Source: Salvelinus alpinus
Taxonomy: Eukaryota; Chordata; Actinopteri; Salmoniformes; Salmonidae
Assembly: GCF_045679555.1 (NCBI RefSeq)
Contig: NC_092110.1
Location: 2,867,390-2,931,389, forward strand
Direction: 5' to 3'
Length of the DNA stretch: 64,000 bases
Shown here one piece after another: positions 27,936 to 38,821 of this stretch. The number at the start of each line of letters is the position of its first letter. Position 1 is the stretch's first letter. Both the position numbers and the translations under genes were made by a program. Below the pieces are notes generated by a model, which did not search any database, was not told the origin of the DNA, and was given only the letters and a program-made list of their open reading frames with translations.

Positions 27936-28210
27936 CTCTCACAATCATCGGGCAAAAAAACAACTACTTTCTCCACTTTTCTATCCGCAGTGAAAGTCTC
28001 CCTGGCGTTATGCAGTCGTCTCGTATTGGCAAAATGATGTAATTCCGAGAAGAATGTCTAGTTTAGTCAACTGGACCTGTTGCTGACAGCTGGGTCACAC
28101 GAACAACATGGCTGACAGGCGGGTGTGGGTGGACGGTGCGCGAGAACGGCTCCGTTTGACCGGGACTGGGAGGTGGAGAGACAGCGTCGGGGGCGCGCGC
28201 ATGGATTTGC
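27936..28210 (-). promoter_or_regulatory. itsn2: Probable ITSN2 non-coding exon 1 and CpG-rich promoter
   Basis: The minus strand has a strong donor, GTGAGAG|GTAAGCGACG, at 27,936/27,935. Upstream of it lies the only CpG-rich stretch of the region (28,105-28,205, with GGGGGCGCGCGCATGG). Mammalian ITSN2 also begins with a non-coding exon and a large intron. The 5' limit is not visible. The gap to the GCFC2 start codon at 29,649 is about 1.4 kb, so the two genes may once have shared a bidirectional promoter. Confidence 0.6.
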
Positions 28211-28477
28211 CCTAAACGCTGATCTAAGGTCAGTTTCAGCGGTCAGCTATTGTACGGTTAAGGCTGGTACTGCAAGAGAGTAAACTGATCCAGAATGTAT
28301 ATGCCTGCTGGCATATACCGACCTCCCAAGCCAGCCACACACATCCACCAACCCACAAGGCTCACCCTTCAAAGTTGCTGTTATTTGATCCATTTTGAAT
28401 TTCAGTGCATGGGGAACAGAGGATCAGAGCCCCATATTAGGACAGAACATTTCCAATGACGGATATAGAGCACCACA

Positions 28478-29335
28478 GTGGAGCTGTCACAATACCCGTA
28501 AAACCTAGCGGTCAAACAGAGAAATGGTTCCAATCGTTTTTCCACCATTCATTTTTCCCATAGGGGATTTTAGAAACACTTAAAATAAGGGCTGTGTTTC
28601 GTGTAGGCTTACCCTGGCGAGACGTTTTGATAACCATGTAATTTTCTCTAGGACAAGATGACTTTTATCAATATATTCGCCTGTATTTACCCCCCAGAAA
28701 TGAAATATTAATTAGATGCTAATGTGGCTATCATAAAGAACTGCACATGCCATGATGATCTGAAAGAGACTGCTGAATCGAGGCAAAGGTAAGAATCGCT
28801 GGATTAACTATCTAATGTTACTCCTATTCAAAAAGGCTAATTAGCATCAACGTAGACATCGCAAAACTACAAATCCCTGCAAGCTCCTGCATGTCATCTC
28901 TAACTGACACCTTTGCTAACAGATATTGTGTCAATTTAAAACTCGCCAAAGACAGTTCACAGAATTGTCCATTTAAAGAAATGTAGCCAATTTATTCATT
29001 ACTACATTTAGCTAACATTAGATAGTTAATCCAGAGATTCTTACCTTTGCTTCGATTCAGCAGTCTCTTCCAGATCATCATGGCATGTGCAGTACTTTAA
29101 TATAATTAGCATTTAATTTCTGGGGGGTAAATACAGGTGAATATATTGATAAAAGTCACCTTGTCCAAGAGAGATTTACACAGTTATCAAAACGTCACGC
29201 CAAAACTACACGAAACACAGCCCTTATTTTAACTGTTTCTAAAATCCCCTATGGGAAAAATTAATGGTGGGAAAACTATTGGAACCATTTCCCTGTTCGA
29301 CCGCTAGGTATATGGGTATTAAGACTCATACTGTG
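28478..29335. mobile_element. Long foldback element between the ITSN2 and GCFC2 starts
   Basis: Two arms of about 330-350 bp are inverted copies: the left arm begins CAATACCCGTAAAACCTAGC and the right arm ends TAGGTATATGGGTATT. Matching internal blocks include GGAAATGGTTCCAA-type sequence, TTTACCCCCCAGAAAT / ATTTCTGGGGGGTAAA, and GGATTAACTATCTAATGTTA / TAACATTAGATAGTTAATCC. The centre (28,827-29,004) is unpaired. Non-coding and MITE-like; no target duplication was clear. Confidence 0.85.
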
Positions 29336-29648
29336 GTACTCTATTCCTCTTGTTGGATCAGCTAAAAAGGAGGACTAGGAAACAATTGTAAGAAAACATA
29401 TTTAATATCAGTGTTTTTCCAGACTCCCATCGTGTTTTTAACTGTCATGTCAAAGATTGGTAAAATAATCGTATTGAAACTTCATTGGGATTGTGAATGC
29501 ACCCCAAGCACGACCGAATCCTCGACACTGACAAACTACAAGACCCGGAATGCATTGCGAGAAGATTGCGACATATGTACAGCTGATATTTATTTACGAC
29601 TTACCGTATTGTGATTTATTTACATGGCGATACCCCGATACAGAAAAT

Positions 29649-29927
29649 ATGTTCAACAAGAAACCACAAAGAAATGTTAGGCAAAGGAAAGGAGACTCGA
29701 GCGATGAAGATGAACAGAAATGGAGAGGGTGATGACGTAGGTAAAACACAAGTTACCGCTGATAGCATTAAAGCCCTCCAAGTCGTCGCAGAACAAGTCG
29801 GACTCGAGTGGTGATGAAGACGTAGTGGAAGATAGTGGACCGTTCGCGGTTACTAGATCGCCTCACAGCAAAGAGAACAAGGATGGACGAAATATAATAA
29901 ACGTGCTCAGCTTCTCTGATGATAAAG
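29649..29927 (+). pseudogene. gcfc2: GCFC2 exon 1 remnant
   Basis: The ATG at 29,649 opens MFNKKPQRNVRQRKGDSSDE, the typical basic then acidic-serine start of GCFC proteins. The frame stops at 29,730. The exon's end is readable in a different frame, SSGDEDVVEDSGPFAVTRSP then KENKDGRNIINVLSFSDDK, followed by a GTAGGC donor. A stop at 29,738 in that second frame means that one frameshift alone cannot restore the exon. Confidence 0.8.
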
Positions 29928-30360
29928 GTAGGCTTTTACTTCTTATTTTTTTATGTAAGCACCATAGACTGTCACCCAAAGACTAAAAAGGTAAGTACAT
30001 GCCCAAGACATTTCTAACGTCACTAACTTAACAGTACAGTGGGCTGCGCATCTAAATTCTTATATGGCTTCCCTCCTTGTGCCTTTGTATTTATCTGAAA
30101 ACACAGGACACATCGCAGCAATATGTAAAATATCTTCCAGGATTTTGCTTTCACCTGCCCAAGTTCCATAGTGCAGGTAGAAGAAAGAAGATTAACAAGG
30201 AGGGGTGAATCAATTGTATTTCCTTGCCTCCTCAAAACACATTGGAAGAGAAGATAAGAGGGACTTCAGAACTAATCCTCCAATTAATTTTGAGAAGGAG
30301 ACGAGGGAGGATATGAGGAATCAAGAATACATTTGAGATTCACCCCTCTCCTTAGCTATA

Positions 30361-31729
30361 CAGTGCCTCCAGAAAGTATCCAGACCCCTTGACTTTTTCC
30401 ACGTTTTGTTACGTTAGTCTTATTCTAAAATTGATTAAATTGTCGTCCCCCCCTCTCAATCTACACACAATACCCCATAAAGACAAAGCAAAAAAGGTTT
30501 AGACATTTTTGCAAGTGTAATTTTTATGTATTTTTAAATATCACATTTTACATAAGTATTCAGACCCTTAGTACTTTGTTGAAGCACCTTTGGCAGCAAT
30601 TACAGCCTTGAGTCTTCTTGAGTATGACGCTACACGCTCAGTACACCTGTATTTGGGGAGTTTCTCCCATTGTTCTCTGCAGATTTTCTCAAACTTCATC
30701 AGGTTGGATGGGGATGCACAGCTATTTTCAGGTCTCTCCAGAGATGCTGGATCAATCGGGTTCACTCAATGGCCTCTGTACTTTGCTCTGTTCATCTTTC
30801 CCTTGAACCTGACTAGTCTCCCAGTCCCTGCCGCTGAAAAACGGCCCCACCGCATGAGGCTGCCAACACCATGCTTCACCGTAGGGATGGTGCCAGCACC
30901 ATGCTTCACCGTAGGGATGGTGCCACGTTTCCTCCAGACGTGTTGCTTGGCATTCAGGCCAAAGAGTTCAAGCTTGGCTTCAAGCGGGCTGTCATGTGCC
31001 TTTTACTGAGGAGTGGGGTCCGTCTGGCAATTCTACCATAAAGGCCTGATTGGTGGAGAGCTGCAGAGATGGTTGTCCTTCAATCTCCACAGTGGAACTC
31101 TGGAGCTCTGTCAGTTACCATCGGGTTCTTGGTCACCTCCCTGACCAAGGCCCTTCTCCCCTGGTTGCTCAGTTTGGCCGGACGGCCAGCTCTATGAAGA
31201 GTCTTGATGGGTTCAAACTTCTTCCATTTAAGAATGGCCACTGTGTTCTTGGGGACCTTATATGCTGCAGAAATGTTTTGGTACCCTTCCCCAGATCTGT
31301 GCCTCGACACAATCCTGTCTTGGAGGTCTACGGACAATTCCTTCAACTTCATGGGTTGGTTTTTGATGTGACACGCATTGTCCACTGTGGGACCTTATAT
31401 AGACAGGTGTGTGCCTTTAAAAGAGAAATCATGTCCAATCAATTGAATTTATCACAGGTGGACTCCAATCAAGTTGTAGAAACATCTCAAGGATGATCAA
31501 TGGAAACAGGATGCACCTGAGCTCAATTTCGAGTCTCATAGCAAAGAGTCTGAATACTTACGTAAATAAGGTTTGTGCAAAAAATGTTAAACCTGTTTAA
31601 GTTTTGTCATTATGGGGTGTTGTGTGTAGATTGATGAGGGGTAAACAATTATTTAATCCATTTTAGAATAAGGCTGTAACGTAACATTTGTGAAAATGTA
31701 AGGGGTCTGAATACTTTCCAAATGCACTG
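30361..31729 (-). mobile_element. Tc1/mariner transposon, decayed, TA-flanked
   Basis: Begins CAGTGCCTCCAGAAAGTATC at 30,361 after TA and ends CTTTCCAAATGCACTG at 31,729 before TA. The minus strand shows transposase pieces such as VDLQDRIVSRHRSGEGYQNI and KKFEPIKTLHRAGRPAKLSN. The central catalytic part is reduced. A 30 bp tandem duplication (CACCATGCTTCACCGTAGGG...) lies at 30,868-30,930. It lies in GCFC2 intron 1. Confidence 0.88.
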
Positions 31730-31734
31730 TACAT

Positions 31735-32424
31735 AGCCAGGAAGGTCTTACATGTGTCAAGATTGGAAAACAAACCCACATTATATCTCTATGTGCAGAT
31801 ACTATTTTGCTATTGATTTCTAACCCAGAAACCTCTATTCCCATTCTTACTGACTTAATTAAGAGATGTGGCTATTTTCTGGCCACATAATACATTTAGA
31901 AGCTATGCCACCACGGAGCTTGAGTGACAACAACAATTTGAATGACTTCCCGTTCAATTGGACAAAAAATGGTTTTGTTTATCTTGGGTTAAACATTTCG
32001 AATAAACTTCACAACCTGTCTAATGGCAACTTTGCACCTGTATTTAGGGCAGTTAAGGAAGACCTAGGTAGGTAGAGGGACATGCCATTATAATGATTGG
32101 GTAGAATGAATCAGATTTTAAAATGAATGTTTTCCCCAGACTGTATCCTCCCCAGGCGGTCCCATTATATATAATTAAAAGTATTTTTCGTTAACTCAAT
32201 AAATACCTTTCAGTCTTTATATGGTACAGAAAAAGACCAAGGTTGACAATTAGTAAACTGCAGCTGCCATATAATTTAGGAGCCCTGGCACTACCTAATT
32301 TGCTATTTTATAACTGGGCATGTCATGCTTGCAGAATGGCTCAGAGATTAACATTGCTCTAATTGGGTCAGTAATGACTCCTGCTTCACATCTCCATACT
32401 CATTAATCAGTGTTGTAACTGGTA
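31735..32424 (+). mobile_element. L1-clade LINE fragment, split by later insertions
   Basis: LNDFPFNWTKNGFVYLGLNI and NGNFAPVFRAVKEDLGR (31,940-32,070) are the region after the reverse-transcriptase core of fish L1-like LINEs. Further pieces appear at about 36,205-36,350 and 39,650-40,520 (with YKIMQRVHRTP). The simplest reading is one L1-like copy split by the two Jockey-type LINEs at 32,425-36,204 and 36,352-39,640. Confidence 0.6.
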
Positions 32425-34522
32425 AAGAAAAATGTCGCCGGAGGGGATGGCTTCCATCTTATCGGCTCTTAACCAACCATGCTATTTTGTTTGTTTTTTT
32501 CACGTTGTTCGTTACTTGTTTTGTACATATTGTTGCTGCTACTGTCTCTTCTGACCGAAAATAGCTTCTGGATATCAAGAACTGGGATTACTCACCTCAA
32601 ATTGGACGAAGAGTTTTTCTTCAATGTGTCGGACGGGAGGGATATACTACAACAGACACCTGACCCAGATCCCCATGATTTGCTGGAAAAGGAAACAGAA
32701 GTTTTGCGGAAAGAGATCAGGGTGCCTTGTGAGGATCAGGCAACGAGTGGCTAATCTGCCCTTGCCTTCCGCCCTGTTAGCTAACGTTCAATCACTGGAA
32801 AATAAATGGGACGAACTGAAAGCACGTATATCCTACAAACAGAAGATTAATAACTGTAATATCTTATGTTTCACCGAGTCGTGGCTGAATGACGACATTA
32901 AGAACATACAACTGGCGGGTTATACACTCTATCGGCAGGACAGAACAGCAGCCTCTGGTAAGACACGGGGCGGGAGCCTACGCATATTTGTAAACAATAG
33001 CGGGTGCACGATATCTAAGGAAGTCTCCAGGTTTTGCTCGCCTGAGGTAGAGTATCTCATGATAAGCTGTAGACCACACTATCCACCTACAGTGTTTATC
33101 TGTATTTTTCGTAGCTGTCTACATACCACCACAGACCGACGTTGGCACTAAAACCGCACTCAATGAGCTTTATTCCACCATAAGCAAACAGGAAAATGCT
33201 CATCCAGAGGCGGCACTCCTAGTGGCCGGGAACTTTAATGCAGGGAAACTTAAATCAGTTTTACCTCATTTCTATCAGCATGTTAAATGTGCTACCAGAG
33301 GAAAAAATAATCTAGACCACCTTTACTCCACACACAGAGACACGTACAAAGCTCTCTCTCACCCTCCATTTGGCAAATCTGACCATAACTCTATCCTCCT
33401 GATTGATTCCTGCTTACAAGCAAAAATTAAAGCAGGAAGCACCAGTGACTCGGTTTATAAAAAAGTGGTCAGATGAAGCAGATGCTAAACTACAGGACTG
33501 TTTTGCTAGCACAGACTGGAATATGTTCCGGGATTCTTCCGATGCCATTGAGGAGTACACCACATCAGTCACTGGCTTTATCAATAAGTGCATCGAGGAC
33601 GTAGTCCCCACAGTGACTGTGATTACATACCCCAACCAGAAACCATGGATTACAGGCCGCTTTCAAGGAGTGGGACTCTAACCCGGAAGCTTATAAGAAA
33701 TCTTGCTATGCCCTCCGACGAACCATAAAACAGGCAAAGCGTCAATACAGGACTAAGATTGAATCGTACAACACCGGCTCCGACGCTCGTTGTATGTGGC
33801 AGGGCTTGCAAACAATTAGACTACAAAGGGAAGCACAGCCGAGAGCTGCCCAGTGAAACGGGCCTACCAGACGAGCTAAATAACTTCTATGCTCGCTTCG
33901 AGGCAAGTAACACTCTCATGTATGTTTCTATCAGCTGTTCCGGACGACTGTGTGATCACGCTCTCCATAGCCGATGTGGCTAAGACCTTCTAAACAGGTC
34001 AACATTCACAAGGCCGCAGGGCCAGACGAATTACCAGGATGTGTACTCAGAGTATGCGCTAACCAACTGGCAAGTGTCTTCACTGACATTTTCAAAAGGT
34101 TTTACAGTTGTACCATTCGAGAGCATCCTGATCTTGCATCACTGCCTGGTATGGCAACTGCTCGGCCTCTGACAGCAAGGCACTACAGAGGGTAGTGTGT
34201 AAGGCCCAGTACATCACTGGGGCCAAGCTTCCTGCCATCCAGGACCTCTATACCAGGTGGTGTCAGAGGAAGGCCCAAAGAATTGCCAAAGACTCCAGCC
34301 ACCCTAGTCATAGACTCTCTGCTACCGCACAGCAAGCAGTACCGGAGCACCAAGTCTAGGTCCAAAAGGTTTCTTAACAGCTTCTACCCCCAAGCCATAA
34401 GACTCCTGAACAGCTAATCAAATGGCTACCCAGACTATTTGCATTGCCCCCTCCCTCTATGCTGCTGCTACTCTCTGTTATTATCTATGCATAGTCACTT
34501 TAATAACTGTACCTACATGTAC

Positions 34523-35992
34523 ATAAACTCAGCAAAAAAAGAAACAGCCCTTTTTCAGGACCCTGTCTTTCAAAGATAATTGGTAAAAATCCTATTAACT
34601 TCACAGATCTTCATTGTAAAGGGTTTAAACACTGTTTCCCATGGTTGTTCAATGAACCATAAACAATTAATGAACATGCACTGTGGAACGGTCATTAAGA
34701 CACTAACAGCTTACAGCCGGTAGGCAATTAAGGTCACAGTTATGACAATTTAGGACACTAAAGGGGCCTTTCTACTGACACTGACAAACACCAAAAGAAA
34801 GATGCCCAGGGACCCTGCTCATCTGCGTGAACATGCCTTAGGTATGCTGCAAGGAGGCAGGAGGACTGCAGATGTGGCCAGGGCAATAAATTGCAATGTC
34901 CGTACTGTGAGACACCTAAGACAGCGCTACAGGGAGACAGGACGGACATCTGATCGTCCTCGCAGTGGCAGACCACGTGTAACAACACCTGCACAGAATT
35001 GGTACATCCGTACACACCTGCGGGACAGGTACAGGATGGAAATAACTTCCCGAGTTACACCAGGAACGCACAATCCCTCCATCAGTGCTCAGACTGTCCG
35101 CAATAGGCTGAGAGAGGCTGGACTGAGGGCTTGTAGGCCTGTAAGGCAGGTCCTCACCAGACATCACTGGCAACAACATTGCCTATGGGCACAAACCCAC
35201 CGACGCTGGATCAGACAGGACTGGCAAAAAGTGCTCTTCACTGATGAGTCGCGGTTTTGTCTCACCAGGGGTGATGGTCGGATTCGCGTTTATCGTCGAA
35301 GGAATGAGCGTTACACAGAGGCCTGTACTCTGGAGCGGGATCGATTTGGAGGTGGAGGGTCCGTCATGGTCTTGGGCAGTGTGTCACAGCATCATCGGAC
35401 TGAGCTTGTTGTCATTGCAGGCAATCTCAACGCTGTGTGTTACAGGGAAGACATCCTCCTCCCTCATGTGGTACCCTTCCTGCAGGCTCATCCTGACATG
35501 ACCCTCCAGCATGACAATACTGCTCGTTCTGTGCGTGATTTCCTGCAAGACATGAAAGTCAGTGTTCTGCCATGGCCAGAGAAGTGCCCGGATCTCAATC
35601 CCATTGAGCACGTCTGGGACCTGTTGGATTGGGGGGTGAGGTCTAGGGCCATTCCCCCCCAGAAATGTCTGGGTACTTGCAGGTGCCTTGGTGGAAGAGT
35701 GGGGTAACATCTCACAGCAAGAACGGGCAAATCTGGTACAGTCCATGAGGAGGAGATGCACTGCAGTACTTAATGCAGCTGGTGGCCACACCAGATACTG
35801 ACTGTTGATTTTGACCCACCCCTTTGTTCCGGGACATATTATTCCATTTCTGTTAGTTACATGTCTGTGGAACTTGTTCAGTTTTTCTCAGTTGTTGAAT
35901 CTTATGTTCATAAAAAATATTTACACATGTTAAGTTTGCTGAAAATAAATGCAGTTGACATTGAGAGGACAATTATTTTTATGCTGATTTTT
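34523..35992 (+). mobile_element. Tc1/mariner transposon inserted in LINE 3' UTR
   Basis: The left terminal repeat starts CATAAACTCAGCAAAAAAAG; the right end (AAATAAATGCAGTTGACATT, GAGAGGAC) is degenerate at the tip. It is nested in the LINE because LINE 3' UTR sequence continues on both sides. Confidence 0.85.
34802..35801 (+). pseudogene. Tc1 transposase, nearly full, C-terminal frameshift
   Basis: A 301-codon frame starts MPRDPAHLREHALGMLQGGR with the helix-turn-helix and GRPR-like motif (SGRPRVTT). It has all three catalytic positions: FTDESRF, LQHDNTA and LNPIEHVWD (DD34E). After the last acidic residue the frame shifts within the CCCCCC run near 35,655. The normal end (ISQQERANLVQSMRRRCTAV) is readable in another frame up to 35,801. 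Confidence 0.85.
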
Positions 35993-36566
35993 ATTACCTC
36001 AATTACCTCGACACTGGTGCCCCCGCACATTGACTCTGTACTGGTACCCCCTGTATATAGCCCCGCTATTGTTATTTACTGCTGTTCTTTAGTTATTTGT
36101 TATTCTTATCGCTTACTTTTTTGTTGTATTTTCTTAACTGCATTGTTGGTTAAGGTCTACACCTTTTTGTATTCGGCGCATGTGACAAATAAAATTTGAT
36201 TTGACAAACTCAGTCGGCACATAACCCGATTCTTAACGTTATCTTAAGATCTGGAGAGAGACTCCCCTTATTAATAAGGTTTTTCCCCCTGGTGTTTCTG
36301 ATGGCATTTTCCACCTCTGGTACCAGAAACGTATAAGGTCATTATCAGATATGTTTCAAATCTAATTTTATTTGTCACATACATGTGTTTAGCAGATGTT
36401 ATTGCAGGTGTAGCAAAATGCTTGTGTTTCTAGCTCCAACAGTGCAGTAATATCTAACAACTAATATCTATCAGTTTTTTACAACAATACATACATCTAA
36501 AGGAATGGAATTATAAATATTTGAATGAGCAATGTCAGAGCGGCACAGACTAAGATACAGTATATA

Positions 36567-38821
36567 CAGTTGAAGTTTACATACCCGGAACCCAAACCGG
36601 CTGCGCGTGCCATCGTGCATACATTTATTTTGTCCCCCCACACCAAACGCGATCACGACACGCAGTTTAACATATCAAAACAAACTTTGAACCTATTATA
36701 TTAATTTGGGGACAGGTCGAAAAGCATTCAACATGTATGGCAATTTAGCTAGCTAGCTTGCACTTGCTAGCTAATTTGTCCTATTTAGCTAGCTTGCTGT
36801 TGCTAGCTAATTTGTCCTGGGATATAAACATTGAGTTGTTATTTTACCTGAAATGCACAAGGTCCTCTACTCCACCAATTAATCCACACATAAAACGATC
36901 AACCGAATCGTTTCTAGTCATCTCTCCTCCTTCCAGGCTTTTTCTTCTCTTGACTTTATATTGCGATTGGCAACTTTCATAAATTAGGTGCATTACCGCC
37001 ACTGGCTTCGTTTGTGTTTGTCACCCATGTGGGTACCTACTTCTATAAACCAATGAGGAGATGGGAGAGGCAGGACTTGCAGCGCGATCTGCGTCACAAA
37101 TAGAAGTGACTTATTTTTCGCCCTTGGCAACGCAGACGCTCGTTGGCGCAAGCGAGCAGTGTGGGTGCAATAATTGAAAAATATAGATTTCTAAATTTAT
37201 CTTGCAACGCTCGCACATGTGACGCGAGTGGTGTAGTCAGCCGGTTAGGTTGGAGTCATTAAAACTTATTTTTCAACCACTCCGCAAATTTCTTGTCCTA
37301 ACCGACTTTTTTTGTGCATGACACAAGTAATTTTTCCAAAAATTGTTTACAGACAGATTATTTCACTTATCATTCACTGTATCACAATTCCAGTGGCTCA
37401 GAAGTTTACATACACTAAGTTGACTGTGCCTTTAAACAGCTTGGAAAATTCCTGAAAATTATGTCATGGCTTTAGAAGCTTCTGATAGGCTAATTGACAT
37501 AATTTGAGTCAATTGGAGGTGTGCCTGTGTATATATTTCAAGGCCTACCTTAAAACTTTGCTTGGCATCCATCATGGGAAAATCAAAAGAAATCAGCCAA
37601 GACCTCAAAAACAATTGTAGACCTACACAAGTCTGGTTCATCCTTGGGAGAGATTTCCAAACGCCCGAAGGTACCACGTTCATCTGTACAGACAATAGTA
37701 CGCAAGTATAAACACCATGCAGCCATCATACCATTCAGGAAGGAGACTCGTTCTGTCTCCTAGAGATAACATACTTTAGTGCGAAAAGTGCAAATCCATC
37801 CCAGAGCAAAGGACCTTGTGAAGATGCTGGAGGAAACAGGTACAAAAGTATCTATATCCACAGTAAAACGAGTCCTATAGCGACATAACCTGAAAGGCCG
37901 CTCAGCAAGGGAGATGCCACTGCTCAAACGCCATAAAAAAGCCAGACTACGGTTTGCAACTGCACACGGGGACAAAGATTGTACTTTTTTTTTTTTTTTT
38001 AAATGCCTTGAGAAATGCCTTCTGGTCTGATGAAACGCAAATAGAACGGTTTGGCCGTAATGACCATCGTTATGTTTGGAGGAAAAAGGAGGAGGCTTGC
38101 AAGCCAAAGAACACCATCCCACGCGTGAAGCACGGGGGTGGCAGCATCATGTTGTGGGGGTACTTTGCTGCAGGAGGGACTGGTGCACTTCACAAAATAG
38201 ATTGTATCATGAGGAAGGAAAATTATGTGGATATATTGAAGCAACATCTCAAGACATCAGTCAGGAAGTTAAAGCTTGGTCGCAAATGGGTCATCCAAAT
38301 GGACAATGACCCCAAGCATACTTCCAAAGTTGTGGCAAAATGGCTTAAGGACAACAAAGTCATGGTATTGGAGTGGCCATCACAAAGCCCTGACCTCAAT
38401 CCTATATAAAATGTGTGGGCAGAACTGAAAAAGCTTGTGCGAGCAAGGAGGCCTACAAACCGGACTCAGTTACATCAGCTCTGTCGGGAGAAATGTGCCA
38501 AAATTCACCCAACTTATTGTGGCACGCTTGTGGAAGCCTACCCGAAATGTTTGACCCAAGTTAAACAATTTAAAGGCAATGCTACCAAATACTAATTGAG
38601 TGTATGTAAACTTCTGACCCACTGGGAATGTGATGAAATAAATAAAAGCTGAAATAAATCATTCTCTCTACTATTATTCTGACATTTCACATTCTTTAAA
38701 TAAAGTGGTGATCCTAACTGACCTAAGACAGGGAATTTGTACTAGGATTAAATGTCAGGAATTGTGAAACTGAGTTTAAATGTATTTGGCTAAGGTGTAT
38801 GTAAACTTCCGACTTCAACTG
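36567..38821 (+). mobile_element. Sleeping Beauty-type Tc1 transposon with nested insertion
   Basis: The outer end CAGTTGAAG lies at 36,567 and TTCCGACTTCAACTG ends at 38,821. The inner direct repeat (CAGAAGTTTACATACACTAA) is at about 37,398, so both IR/DR features of the salmonid family are present. The left repeat is split at about 36,585-37,240 by another repeat whose ends carry CCGGCTG and CAGCCGG. The transposase has frameshifts. Confidence 0.88.
37574..38595 (+). pseudogene. Sleeping Beauty-type transposase, catalytic Glu codon is a stop
   Basis: Starts [12 protein letters not shown] at 37,574. Frameshifts break the DNA-binding part. The catalytic part is readable from NAFWSDETQIERFGRNDHRY (first Asp) through [20 protein letters not shown] (second Asp) to SPDLNPI. 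There a TAA at 38,407-38,409 replaces the Glu codon of DD34E. The tail NVWAELKKLVRARRPTN continues after it. Confidence 0.87.

Larger units (their letters stand above)
32425..36204 (+). mobile_element. Jockey-group LINE with RT core deleted and a Tc1 inserted
   Basis: The 5' end begins GTCGCCGGAGGGGATGGCTT. The endonuclease part reads LLANVQSLENKWDELKARIS and ILCFTESWLNDDI. The RT N-terminal part follows ([20 protein letters not shown]). At about 34,100 it jumps from FTDIF straight to KRFYSCTIRE, so the palm with the catalytic FADD is missing. The 3' UTR is split by a Tc1 at 34,523-35,990 and resumes ATTACCTCGACACTGGTGCC, ending CAAATAAAATTTGATTTGA. Several frameshifts. Confidence 0.8.

Noticed and set aside
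35384-35791. Minus-strand ORFs over the Tc1 at 34.5-36 kb
   Set aside because: They are antisense shadows of the transposase, which is on the plus strand with all catalytic motifs.
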